Source: a virus
Direction: 5' to 3' (one strand)
DNA length: 38,719 nt
Virus record (IMG/VR): IMGVR_UViG_3300027413_000017
Location: 1-38,719 of that record
Positions 22,116 through 30,662 of this stretch are shown here, one piece after another; position 1 is the first letter of the stretch, and each line of letters opens with the position of its first letter. The notes below the pieces were generated by a model. That model was not told the origin of the DNA, searched no databases, and saw only the letters and a program-made list of their open reading frames with translations. The position numbers and the translations under genes were made by a program.

Positions 22116-22808
22116 CTAATTTAATGGCTCGGGTGTAATCGGCTCAAATCGCTTGTGCCGTAAACTTTTAATAAACTCTAAGTCGTAAAATTCATTGTCA
22201 TAATGCTGCTTTAGCCACAAAGCATTTTCAATTGAAATAGGTTTCATCGGCTCCCCTTCACTGTCTCTGATAGTGTGCCCATCAAAAACCATGTGGTGCA
22301 ACCTGCACAGCCGCAATATCGCTCGTCGATCGGCGCGGCGGCCAGCCCCACCAACTATATGGCTGTTTTCCAATGGGTTCCACCCAGAATGGAAATTGAT
22401 TACGCCGGCATCTAGTGGGCATTGATCGCAAATCCAGCAACAGGGAAAGTCTAAAACAAAATCGCTGTACATTTGCCTCTGCTCTTTGGTAAGTCGCTTT
22501 CCCATCTCTAGTTTCCCATCGCTTATATCTAAAACGTGTCGGCCTGGCTTGCCCCATCTCTCACTGTCCTCAACGTATTTCCATCGATTTAACATCATGT
22601 AAGATTCGTAAGCTGCGTCAGGATCGTACATAATGCCGAGGCATCGATGAAACATTGCGTCTAAATCATCATCTGCTTCAACATCATCCTCAATTCGCCT
22701 GTCACTTACCAACCAGTAAATCAATGAATGGTTGGCTTCAAACAAAAACTGTTCCTGAAACAATCGATTGCACATGCCAATTACCTGATACAATTCTTGT
22801 TCAATCAT
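22116..22808 (-). CDS. HNH-type endonuclease-like protein
   Basis: 230 aa. CWICDQC (124-130) and ENSHIVGG...RRADRRAILRLCRLHHMVFDGHTI (147-180) form the Cys2...His...Cys-x2-HH pattern of an HNH/His-Me nuclease with structural zinc. The N-terminal 100 residues are helical and acidic. Start codon overlaps the end of the preceding gene. It may act in recombination, or be a homing-type nuclease, though no intron is visible. Confidence 0.75.
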   Translation of the reverse strand: MIEQELYQVIGMCNRLFQEQFLFEANHSLIYWLVSDRRIEDDVEADDDLDAMFHRCLGIMYDPDAAYESYMMLNRWKYVEDSERWGKPGRHVLDISDGKLEMGKRLTKEQRQMYSDFVLDFPCCWICDQCPLDAGVINFHSGWNPLENSHIVGGAGRRADRRAILRLCRLHHMVFDGHTIRDSEGEPMKPISIENALWLKQHYDNEFYDLEFIKSLRHKRFEPITPEPLN

Positions 22809-23172
22809 TCCAGCCTCTCACGCCGGTGTCTATTTGCTGGATTTCAACAGGGCTTGGCCGGTAATCGCAACGCAAGCTGCTCATTAAAGATGCTGGCGAT
22901 GCTGCATCCCTAAACTTTTTACACTGCCTTGCAATCTCCTCTTCCGATGGATTGTAAACTGCATTGCGAGGATGAACATCGTCTCCATTTGGACGCTCGG
23001 GAAGTATCACGCCAATTTTTCGCAGTGCGTGGTACGTAGCGCGAATGCTTTTTGCAGTTCGGCCTAACCTGTCCGACATCTCTGCAATATCTTTAGAATC
23101 AACCCAGACATGCTTAAAATTTTCCCTAGCTTCAGCATGAATCATTTCTCTCGTCAAGTCATCATTTCTCAT
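22801..23172 (-). CDS. Winged-helix/HTH-like protein
   Basis: 123 aa. Residues about 24-58 (VDSKDIAEMSDRLGRTAKSIRATYHALRKIGVILP) form a helix-turn-helix with a wing. AAAGG upstream. Overlaps RusA gene and HNH gene at either end, so it is co-translated with the recombination module. Probably DNA binding; a replication-initiator-like or regulatory role cannot be separated. Confidence 0.65.
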   Translation of the reverse strand: MRNDDLTREMIHAEARENFKHVWVDSKDIAEMSDRLGRTAKSIRATYHALRKIGVILPERPNGDDVHPRNAVYNPSEEEIARQCKKFRDAASPASLMSSLRCDYRPSPVEIQQIDTGVRGWND

Positions 23173-23599
23173 CTTGCAAACCTTTGTCTTTCTTTTTAAT
23201 TTCCGCGTTTAGTTCGCGAAACGACATTCCTTTTGTAACTAAAATAAAACCTTGCCTGCTCCAAATTTTTTGACAAAAAAGGCTGCAAACAGCACTGTCC
23301 TCGTCCATTACAGCATCCAGCAATCCTTTTAATAAATTGTCTACGTCAGGACGTTGCCTATGAAAATCGAGCAGCAGCGAATTAGCCTTTTTTTTGCTCC
23401 AAGATTTTGGAACAGGAATTGCAAATGTAATTTGGACATCTGCATTTTTCAAAATAAAGGCAGCAAGGTCGTCCCTGACACTAGCCAAATCATCTTTAAA
23501 TTTCCAAAACTTTACGACAGCCGGCCGCTTTGCCCACCTGTCCCTCTTCGTCATGCGAGGCTTGCTAACTGGAGCAATTGGAAGAAAAAAACCATCCAT
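23162..23599 (-). CDS. rusA: RusA-family Holliday junction resolvase
   Basis: 145 aa from the ATG at 23599 (MDGFFLPIAPVSKPRMT), with GGGGG seven bases upstream; an in-frame TTG five codons earlier is disfavoured. PVSKPRMTKRDRW is the N-terminal family loop and HRQRPDVDNLLKGLLDAVMD (80-99) carries the catalytic Asp residues (85, 87 and 95/99). It forms a homodimer that cuts four-way junctions symmetrically. Sits between the ERF gene and an HTH gene, as usual in phage recombination modules. Confidence 0.88.
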   Translation of the reverse strand: MDGFFLPIAPVSKPRMTKRDRWAKRPAVVKFWKFKDDLASVRDDLAAFILKNADVQITFAIPVPKSWSKKKANSLLLDFHRQRPDVDNLLKGLLDAVMDEDSAVCSLFCQKIWSRQGFILVTKGMSFRELNAEIKKKDKGLQDEK

Positions 23600-23604
23600 T
23601 AACT

Positions 23605-23829
23605 TTACCCCCAATCAGGTAGATTCTTCCTTTTTACCCACCACTGTCGGCGGCCAATGCGATTGTAATGAGCGCCAGATATTTTCCACCTCCAAGCATT
23701 TGCCTTGCCTCGCTTGCCTGAATCGTATTCTGCCCGAATGACCATGGCTTGAAATTCGTCTAACTTTCGATTTGTATGGTAGTTTCCATCCGTTCGTTGG
23801 AAATGAATGCCACGCCGTTTTTCGCTCAT
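23605..23829 (-). CDS. Small basic DNA-binding-like protein
   Basis: 74 aa. Start MSEKRRGIHFQRTDGN fixed by the ATGA overlap with the ERF stop (an upstream GTG is worse). Residues 24-55 (LDEFQAMVIRAEYDSGKRGKANAWRWKISGAHYNRI) look like a phage HTH with a Trp-rich end. Positive charge suggests DNA binding within the recombination module. Confidence 0.6.
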   Translation of the reverse strand: MSEKRRGIHFQRTDGNYHTNRKLDEFQAMVIRAEYDSGKRGKANAWRWKISGAHYNRIGRRQWWVKRKNLPDWG

Positions 23830-24878
23830 GCCCACCCTGCTTTAATCAACTCACACCCCTGATCAAAACTAAGGTCTTCCAGCAAGCGGCCGTAGCGAGT
23901 CTTTATAATTTTTAGCAGGTCTTCGATCGCTGTGTCTTGAATTTCAATTAACCCATTAATCATCGAAACATCTGCTTCAGAAACCTTTCGATAATCAGCA
24001 CCAAACGTTCCGGAAATGGCTAGATCGGCGGTTGCCTGTCCTGGCCGTTCAACGTCGATCATCGCAAGGTGAACGTCTTTCCACTTGCTGTGCCATTTGT
24101 TTGCAGGCTTAAAATCGGCTAAACAATTGCAAACCGCAATTAATTGATCGTCGGTTATTACCTTTACGTCCTTTTTTGTGTAGTTGCCTAACCACTTCCA
24201 AAAAGACTGCTTGTTAAAGAAAAACCATTCCAGTTCAGAAATCATAGACTCCACACGGTCAATAGTCTCTTTTTCTATCTTCGGTTTTTTTGCTGGTGCT
24301 TTTTTTGCTGGTGCTTTTTTTGCCGGCGTCTTCTTAGCTGGCTTTTTTGCGGCAATTGGCGTGTCGCTAGGTCGATTCGCGCTTACCTGCTCTTGATAGT
24401 CTGGGTCGTCATTATCACCACAAGCTATCTGAAACAAGCTTCTTAAAAACTGTTTCAACGCGTAGCTTTGAGCAGAGCCGTAGCTTTGCGATCCTGACCA
24501 CATGACGCCAACGCTTCGCCTGACAGGGGGAAGCGACTGGCCGGAAGCGTGGCACACAATAAACTCAAACTCCATCATGACCCATGCGCGATTGTTTACG
24601 CTTACCGTTGAGCAAGAAACTTCCTGCTGCAACACTACAACCCCGTTCGATCCGCAAGCTTGCGAAGTAATTGCGAGAAAATCGTCAATGCTTGCAAAAC
24701 TATAGTTTGCGTGCGCATTCCTGCCCTCTTTTCCAATCTTGCCAATTGCCAACATGCACTTGCAAATGGCCGCCATGACCTTTTCTTTTCCTGAAAAGTC
24801 AACTGCAACATGTTTTCCGCCAATTGGCGGATCAACTGATGTCTCACCTGTTTCGACGACGGTGCTAATTTCACTCAT
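23826..24878 (-). CDS. erf: ERF-family single-strand annealing protein with H1-like linker
   Basis: 350 aa. The ERF domain spans about 33-162: EGRNAHANYSFASIDDFLAI (51-70) and SYGSAQSYALKQFLRSLFQIACGDND (132-157) are hallmark motifs. It anneals complementary single strands in phage recombination. Residues 176-200 are a Lys/Ala/Pro repeat (KKPAKK, KTPAKK, KAPAKK) resembling histone H1 tails, then a 150-aa C-terminal domain I do not recognise. AAAGGC upstream. The N-terminal tract PPIGG is encoded by a perfect iterated palindrome. First gene of the recombination operon, behind a promoter candidate. Confidence 0.9.
   Translation of the reverse strand: MSEISTVVETGETSVDPPIGGKHVAVDFSGKEKVMAAICKCMLAIGKIGKEGRNAHANYSFASIDDFLAITSQACGSNGVVVLQQEVSCSTVSVNNRAWVMMEFEFIVCHASGQSLPPVRRSVGVMWSGSQSYGSAQSYALKQFLRSLFQIACGDNDDPDYQEQVSANRPSDTPIAAKKPAKKTPAKKAPAKKAPAKKPKIEKETIDRVESMISELEWFFFNKQSFWKWLGNYTKKDVKVITDDQLIAVCNCLADFKPANKWHSKWKDVHLAMIDVERPGQATADLAISGTFGADYRKVSEADVSMINGLIEIQDTAIEDLLKIIKTRYGRLLEDLSFDQGCELIKAGWA
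24285..24345 (-). repeat. 15-bp tandem repeat encoding AKKAP linker
   Basis: Units of GCACCAGCAAAAAAA in the coding strand, with A7 runs; expands or contracts in whole codons. Some copies have diverged (GCCGGC, TCTTCT region). Confidence 0.6.
24817..24830. repeat. Iterated palindrome, perfect coding copy
   Basis: CCGCCAATTGGCGG in erf, read as P-P-I-G-G. Confidence 0.75.
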
Positions 24879-24916
24879 AAGAATTGCCTTTCTTGTTCAA
24901 ATTGCTAGAAGAATTT

Positions 24917-24945
24917 ACAGTATTGTATTTAATCAACAGTGTCAA
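24917..24945 (-). promoter_or_regulatory. Putative sigma70 promoter for the recombination operon
   Basis: TTGACA (24945-24940, minus strand), 17-bp spacer, TACTGT (24922-24917), about 40 bases before the erf ATG; the -35 is perfect, the -10 poor. It overlaps the 3' end of the fusion-glycosyltransferase gene. Confidence 0.4.
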
Positions 24946-27406
24946 CTAAACTATGCCAGAATTCTTTGTCAGTTGTTTTTTGTGCTAGCTGAGAAATGAT
25001 TTCCTGAAACGGCGCCGATCCTTCTATTGTTTGCGAAATTAATTGAAACAATATCCTTCGCTTTTCATTTCTATTTCTATTTAGAAATGGATGCAATGCA
25101 ATTGGAAACGCATTTGTTCCCGCCAGCTCTGCCTTGTAAAGATAATTACTTGAACCAGCCACAACATATTTTGAGCTATTGCAAGCGTCGTAAAAATCAC
25201 TGACATAGCATATTTTTCGACCGTTTAATGTTTTAATTTTACTGTCATCAGGAAAGTAGAACTCGCAGAGATCGTTTGGAAACATAGCCTCCACGAGGTC
25301 AGCGTAGGCTGTGACGTTTAATTTTAACCGATCTAAATCATCAAAATCGCAAACGGCAATTACTGAACCTTGTTCGGCGTATTCCTTTAAAACGCGATCC
25401 TTACCAATTAAACCATCGGCCAATTCCTGAAGACGTTCATTAAAATCCGCCTGGCAAACTGGGAGACAGGCACCGTGGTAAAACAAATCAACCATTAAAT
25501 TTGAAGCGTCCGTAAACAAGAACGAATCACTTGAAAAAATTCCGTTATCTACAATAAACAATGGAATTCGAAGTGCGTTTGCGCGTTTAAAAAACGCTCT
25601 TTCATTTGGCCCGACGGGGGTTGGCATTAGCAATGCCGGCATCCCTCGTTTTAGTTGAGCTACACTTCTTAACGCAACGTTTTTTAATACACCTTGCTCA
25701 TTGAAGGTTCTAAGAAATTTATGAATTGGCCTGACATTGCTCAGGCCGTAGGTAGCAACGGTCCTTGACGTTTCGCTTGGAGGAATGTGCGATCGCTCGC
25801 TATCAGGTCTGAGCCACTGCCGATATAGCCGCTTGTTCCCTAAGTTGCGGTTAGGGTTTCGGGGGTGCCAAAGATGCAACATAAGGCCATCAATGTAAAT
25901 TACATCTATGCCCTCGTTTCGAGCTTGCCCCATAAATTGCGTATCCTCCCAGCCCCATTCGGTGTATCGTTCGTCATGCCCACCTATCGAGTCATATTGC
26001 AATTTAGACAGTAACGTAAGTCCACCGTCTGAACGGTACGCTCGTTTTTTTTGATCAAACTTTTTGCCCTCATGGCCGTCCGCAAAAACACTTTCAGAAT
26101 TGTCTCGATTTAAATACATTGCCTCCGTAAATGGCTTTACGATGCTTTTTGGAGCTTTCCGCAGAGATTCTACCGCCTTTGCTAATGCCTCGTCCATAAC
26201 GACAGAATCAGCGTCCAGCAATACAAGAAAGGTGTCATCCGGCAAATCGGCTACAGCCTGATTAATAAGCCTGCTTTTGTTAAACACTTGGTCGGCCGGC
26301 TGCTCAGGAGTTCTGACAATTTCAAATTTTTCTGATGCCCACTTTTTTACGTATTCAAAACCTTTTCGCCGGCCGCCGCGATCCGAATACGGAATAATTG
26401 CAGCAAAGTTTTTTAAAGGATATTCCATTTGATATTCCTGAACGGGGTTAGGCTGCCAATTTAATAGTTCGCATTTTTTGCAAACTTTTTCCGGCTGGTA
26501 ACTGTTGTACTGGTTAATTGTGACTTTGGTATCGTATTTTGTGCAGTGATATACCTGCTCGATTAACCCTCGCGATCCGCAGGTGCCATGCTTGCGAACT
26601 TCATTAGTTGATTGCCTGTAATCTCCCATGCAGGGAAACCTTTGCGTTTCTGTTTTTATTTCATTTGTATTTTCCGAAGTTTCATGTATTAATTGTCGAA
26701 CTGCGGTTTCCGCATCATCATTCCAAGCTGAATTAGTAAAATTAAGAATCGACGCGCCATTACAACGCTGAGATATTTGGAAGTGCGACATCGGCCGCGT
26801 CATACGGACAAACCCTGCATTTGTCGTGCTTACAGGCTTCCAGTTCATACCTTCAAACGTGTTGCCATAAACGCTTTGCCACAACAGAGCGTTGTTGGCA
26901 ATGTCAAATTCATCCGAAATTTGCAAAACATGCTGCGAATCTAGCAACAATGGAGCATGTGTGTCAAAGTCCATTACGTGCCGATGGCCGCTGTCGTACA
27001 AATGCAGCATCGTTTTCTTTTTTTGAAGCAGCCAATTATTTGCCGGCTGGTAGTCAAGAAGATCGGAGAGCGATTTGTACTCTGCATACATTCCGGCTTG
27101 CAAAGTTTCGGCAGTAACTTCACCTATAAAAAAAACATCGTCATGTATCCAAACAAATTGCTCGTCTACTTGGTCTGACTGGATCGCGGAATGTACTTTA
27201 TGAAATGTGTCGTAAAACGCATGATGTTGCTTTGATGCTATTCTTGGGCAATGTACAAATGTAAAATCAAAGTTTATTTCGGTCGGCAAATCGCCAATTA
27301 CTATTAAATTTGCGTTTCCCTGAAAGTTTTTTTGAACACTGCGTAATGAAAGCTCAAGTTCCGCTCCGTGAGCTGCATCTTTAAAATATGGCCATACAAA
27401 ATCCAT
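24929..27406 (-). CDS. Stealth-like / glycosyltransferase fusion protein
   Basis: 825 aa from the ATG at 27406, one base inside the preceding stop (TAATG) with GGAG upstream; the frame is open further but inside the previous gene. Residues 1-230 resemble Stealth hexose-1-phosphate transferases: a SLRSVQKNF region at 20-28, WIHDDVFF at 86-93 and DTHAPLLLD at 148-156. Residues 255-315 hold five Cys (CX..CX..C...CKKC), a zinc-ribbon-like spacer. Residues 330-530 are a GT2/galactosyltransferase-C domain with LLDADS (397-401) and WGWEDTQF (484-491). Residues 540-825 are unrecognised. Directly coupled to the poly-serine tail gene, so the virion is a candidate acceptor. Confidence 0.8.
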   Translation of the reverse strand: MDFVWPYFKDAAHGAELELSLRSVQKNFQGNANLIVIGDLPTEINFDFTFVHCPRIASKQHHAFYDTFHKVHSAIQSDQVDEQFVWIHDDVFFIGEVTAETLQAGMYAEYKSLSDLLDYQPANNWLLQKKKTMLHLYDSGHRHVMDFDTHAPLLLDSQHVLQISDEFDIANNALLWQSVYGNTFEGMNWKPVSTTNAGFVRMTRPMSHFQISQRCNGASILNFTNSAWNDDAETAVRQLIHETSENTNEIKTETQRFPCMGDYRQSTNEVRKHGTCGSRGLIEQVYHCTKYDTKVTINQYNSYQPEKVCKKCELLNWQPNPVQEYQMEYPLKNFAAIIPYSDRGGRRKGFEYVKKWASEKFEIVRTPEQPADQVFNKSRLINQAVADLPDDTFLVLLDADSVVMDEALAKAVESLRKAPKSIVKPFTEAMYLNRDNSESVFADGHEGKKFDQKKRAYRSDGGLTLLSKLQYDSIGGHDERYTEWGWEDTQFMGQARNEGIDVIYIDGLMLHLWHPRNPNRNLGNKRLYRQWLRPDSERSHIPPSETSRTVATYGLSNVRPIHKFLRTFNEQGVLKNVALRSVAQLKRGMPALLMPTPVGPNERAFFKRANALRIPLFIVDNGIFSSDSFLFTDASNLMVDLFYHGACLPVCQADFNERLQELADGLIGKDRVLKEYAEQGSVIAVCDFDDLDRLKLNVTAYADLVEAMFPNDLCEFYFPDDSKIKTLNGRKICYVSDFYDACNSSKYVVAGSSNYLYKAELAGTNAFPIALHPFLNRNRNEKRRILFQLISQTIEGSAPFQEIISQLAQKTTDKEFWHSLVDTVD

Positions 27407-30051
27407 TACTGCTCCGGTAATTTGCCGCCTGTTATTGGATAAACCTTCCCATCTACCTCTCCCACGATAAGCTTTTGACCCTTTGCTGCAACGGTGCCAG
27501 GCCAATTATTATGCAATTGCTTTGTTTCCCCAGTTTTTTGAATTACACCGTTAATTTCTTTCCACAAATCAACGTATCCCGATTCGCCATTGACCATTCC
27601 ACTTCGCGTGGTTGCTAGGCGAAGGTTAGTAGAAACATTAGATAAGTTGTCACCATTTTGCACGCGGCCGACAGTGCAGGTGTTTGAAATTGAAAACTCG
27701 CCAATTATACATTTAAGAACGCCATTTTGATAAATCCCTAGTCCTGTCGTTTGGTGATCCCACTGTCCAGTTGTGCAATTATAGGTAAAGTGAGCATGAT
27801 CGGCTGTCAGGGGAGAAAGTCCAACTGTCATTACCTGAGTGTTCAACACCTTAATTAAATTACTTGACTGCGTTAAATCTTTCCAATCGTCACTGTTTGC
27901 AGGCCAATTTCCTATATTGTCTTTTTCGCAGGCAATTGAGCCACTTACCCTAACCTCAACTAGTTGATCTCCTGTTGTGATCTCTTCTATAGGGCCACAA
28001 CACTTAAACTCAAGTTGAATTGCAGCGTCGTTTTCAGCCAGTACCTCCGTACAAGGGCAAAACTGCGGGTTGCTTTGTTGGCCAAGGCAAACGTTTGCAC
28101 AATTTATTACATTTTCCGCCTCCACTACAATCCAAGTGTTATATCTCCCAATTCCTCCCACATCTTCCCAACCGTAATCTAAGCAATTTACACCTGTAGG
28201 CGGATTGCCACGATCGCGAAGGCAAATTTTATTGTTGACGCTTCCCTCAATTGTAAGTCCAGTTTTAAAACCTGGATTACTTGCGTGCAACGGATTGTAT
28301 TCAATTTGATATTCTTCGGCACATTCGCAAATTTCGGGTTCGGATTCTGAGCTTGAACTTGAGCTGCTGGATTCGTCACAACAAGAGATAACCTTTGCGA
28401 TGCAGTAAACGGGATACCATTCTGTTTCTAAAATTTCCCAACAATAACAGCATGGCCCAATTGCTTTTGCCTCCTCGGTTTGATACCGCTGAAGGTAAAT
28501 CATTTTTTTGTATTGCCAAATTTCGTTTGTGTCAGGGTGGCATCTGACCTCGCCAACTTCCCAGTAAAGGTTTTCGTCAGGACATGGATCGTCAGAGCTT
28601 GAACTGCTAGAGCTGCTTGAACTGCTAGAGCTGCTTGAGCTGCTAGAGCTGCTTGAACTTGAACTGCTTTCGCTTTCGCTTTCAAACGGTTCCCCCTGTG
28701 GGCGAACCTGTGAATTATGCCACCATGAATCGGAGGTAATAAATCGATTCTGCCATATGTGGCCGTCCGAGGTGTACGTTCCGTCGTCATTGTGAGTTAA
28801 CGATCCAAACTGGCCTACCAACCGATCAAATAAGGCGCTGCATTGCAGTGTCTGGATGTGGTCAAGCCAGCCGGTAGCCGACAGTCCTGCTCCTACAGAA
28901 AAGTCGTAGACTGCTGACCACCATTGAAACATCCGATCCGTTAGGAACTGGTGGTAGTCATATATTTCAGTTTCAGTAAGAGTTAGGTCTTTAATGTTAA
29001 GCGATGACAAAATTGTTGGATACCAACCATCAACCTCAAACGACTGGCTAATCGCGGCACCTGTCCATACGTGAGTTTCGGTTTTTCGCTCGTCGCCATC
29101 CCAATACACAAAATGCACGCCAGATGGGATTGGCGCCGCAGATCGTCCGCCCGAAACGCGGTTTAGTGAACAATCCGTGATTGATTGCAACCATTCGTCG
29201 CTGGCAATTTCTATGTCAAGCGTCGGCGGTTCGGACACACCGCAATATTTTTGAGGCAGAAAATAAAACCTGCACCCTGTGGATGCCATGCAAGCGTCAA
29301 TAACATTGGCAATGCTGTTTGCGCCATCAAATTGCACCTCATTAGGATAAAGAGCAACATCGGTCTCGCCGTTTGAAAAGATTTCATACGCATAGCCTGG
29401 GTCGTAATCCACGGACATGCCGGCCTCTTCAAAAAACTCAACTGCCTTGCCAAACAATTCTTTCCATGATTCGTATGGCTTGTCCCGCAACGGGTCAAAC
29501 AGAGTCGCCTGAGCGTAAAACCTACGGCAAACAAACGGAACTACGCAGATTGCATCGCCTACGCTAGAAGCCCCCTGAGAATCGCTGTCAATGATTGTGT
29601 GAGCCGACAGCATGTACATCTGAAACACGCCAACGTTGATAGACGAGGCAGGAAACGATTGCTGATCGGCCGTTGTTTGGTCGGTCTCGTGAATCTCGAT
29701 GTTAAACGACGCGCCGCCACCTGCCATTCCTGCCACAGCTGAATCATAATCTGACTTTTTCATCACAGCGTAGAAAAACGCATGTCGCGACGCGCCGTGA
29801 AGCGGCCATTGCATTTCGCAAAGTTTTGCTTGTGGCATCCTTGGCCAGTTTGGAGCAGATAGCACAGAGGCTTGCGTGTCGCTGGTGGTGTAATCTACCG
29901 TTGACCAAGAGGCTTCTGGATTGACAGGGTAGCTGTAATACGAGGTGCCCGTTGCTCTGCTAATCGCGTTTGCCATTTCGCGGGTTGGCATTATTCCGTC
30001 ATAAACATCTGCGCCATTGCTTATTTTGTAGCCAACAATGCGAATTGCCAT
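27406..30051 (-). CDS. Large cysteine-rich tail/receptor protein with poly-serine linkers
   Basis: 881 aa, in the tail module, so probably an exposed tail or fibre protein. Residues 1-460 form one domain with no recognised family. A stretch of Glu/Ser followed by 25 consecutive Ser, then DDPCPDE, links to a cysteine-rich section (CC-x-C, SCC, CC pairs). A second tract of eight Ser ends in ESEPE and a further Cys-rich/beta domain to the C-terminus. Disulfides or metal are likely in the Cys-rich parts. TAATG overlap with the glycosyltransferase fusion suggests the Ser tracts may carry sugar (inference). Weak GGA upstream. Confidence 0.75.
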   Translation of the reverse strand: MAIRIVGYKISNGADVYDGIMPTREMANAISRATGTSYYSYPVNPEASWSTVDYTTSDTQASVLSAPNWPRMPQAKLCEMQWPLHGASRHAFFYAVMKKSDYDSAVAGMAGGGASFNIEIHETDQTTADQQSFPASSINVGVFQMYMLSAHTIIDSDSQGASSVGDAICVVPFVCRRFYAQATLFDPLRDKPYESWKELFGKAVEFFEEAGMSVDYDPGYAYEIFSNGETDVALYPNEVQFDGANSIANVIDACMASTGCRFYFLPQKYCGVSEPPTLDIEIASDEWLQSITDCSLNRVSGGRSAAPIPSGVHFVYWDGDERKTETHVWTGAAISQSFEVDGWYPTILSSLNIKDLTLTETEIYDYHQFLTDRMFQWWSAVYDFSVGAGLSATGWLDHIQTLQCSALFDRLVGQFGSLTHNDDGTYTSDGHIWQNRFITSDSWWHNSQVRPQGEPFESESESSSSSSSSSSSSSSSSSSSSSSSSSDDPCPDENLYWEVGEVRCHPDTNEIWQYKKMIYLQRYQTEEAKAIGPCCYCWEILETEWYPVYCIAKVISCCDESSSSSSSSESEPEICECAEEYQIEYNPLHASNPGFKTGLTIEGSVNNKICLRDRGNPPTGVNCLDYGWEDVGGIGRYNTWIVVEAENVINCANVCLGQQSNPQFCPCTEVLAENDAAIQLEFKCCGPIEEITTGDQLVEVRVSGSIACEKDNIGNWPANSDDWKDLTQSSNLIKVLNTQVMTVGLSPLTADHAHFTYNCTTGQWDHQTTGLGIYQNGVLKCIIGEFSISNTCTVGRVQNGDNLSNVSTNLRLATTRSGMVNGESGYVDLWKEINGVIQKTGETKQLHNNWPGTVAAKGQKLIVGEVDGKVYPITGGKLPEQ
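28342..28377 (-). repeat. Second serine tract
   Basis: Encodes eight Ser then alternating Glu/Ser, in mixed AGC/TCA codons. Confidence 0.6.
28594..28668 (-). repeat. 18-bp tandem repeat encoding 25 serines
   Basis: On the plus strand the unit reads AGAGCTGCTTGAACTGCT, four copies with small losses and substitutions. Coding strand uses only TCT, AGC, TCA and AGT. The tract suits length change by slippage. Confidence 0.75.
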
Positions 30052-30052
30052 T

Positions 30053-30577
30053 TTAAAGTTTCCAAAAGAATGTCATTTTAAATTCTATGTAATGATACAG
30101 CAAAGGCCAGTCTTTATGGCGTTTAGGGCTTACATAGACCGTCGGATGCAACGTGTCAAACAAATATCTTCCCGTAACATCTTGCGGACGCCAAGGCCGG
30201 CGAAACGTTTCATTAACAGTATCAAACAGAAATGTAGCTAAAATGTCGTGCTTATATTTTAACATCGATCTGTTGCGGTTTTCAGCAACAATGTTGGTAA
30301 GTTTTTTTGTGTCGTCCAACATAAGCTTTTGCATGTGCGTAACGGTAACCGTTGTAGTTTCCGATAATGCGCATGCGTTTCCACCCCAATCCTGATCAAA
30401 CGATCCGTCGTCGGTTGTTAGCGAAAAGCAATGCTCTGTGGGAGGGGCGTCTTTTCCAAAAGGAATTGGTGCGTCGTCAATCCACGTATTATTAGTTGAC
30501 GCGTTTGGCACGCGATCGATCAACCGCTTTTGGAACGCTAAAAGGATTAAGGATTGCGAATCGTAGGTCGTTACCAT
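30053..30577 (-). CDS. Unknown tail-module protein (174 aa)
   Basis: MVTTYDSQSLILLAFQKRL..., SD AAGGAG in AAGGAGCTTTTATGG. Two Cys near 50 and 69; many Thr/Asp. Neighbours are tail proteins, and a terminator lies just upstream on the same strand, so it may be driven by readthrough or a hidden promoter. Could be tail completion or baseplate; not proven. Confidence 0.65.
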   Translation of the reverse strand: MVTTYDSQSLILLAFQKRLIDRVPNASTNNTWIDDAPIPFGKDAPPTEHCFSLTTDDGSFDQDWGGNACALSETTTVTVTHMQKLMLDDTKKLTNIVAENRNRSMLKYKHDILATFLFDTVNETFRRPWRPQDVTGRYLFDTLHPTVYVSPKRHKDWPLLYHYIEFKMTFFWKL

Positions 30578-30588
30578 AAAAGCTCCTT

Positions 30589-30630
30589 AAAAACCAAGGC
30601 TTCGGCGCGGAACAAACGCCAAAGCCCTGG
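30589..30630 (-). terminator. Leftward intrinsic terminator inside the structural operon
   Basis: In RNA sense, CCAGGGCTTTGGCG (30630-30617) pairs over 14 bases, counting two G-U pairs, with CGCCGAAGCCTTGG (30607-30594), followed by five U. It would partly separate the tail genes to its left from the head/tail-core genes to its right. Confidence 0.75.
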
Positions 30631-30662
30631 TCGGTACAGGCGGCAAGACCTGTAGAAATTAA

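Noticed and set aside
22530-22540. Further ACGTGTC operator-like hits (22535, 30152)
   Set aside because: Only 7-8 bases match and they lie within coding sequence; chance level.
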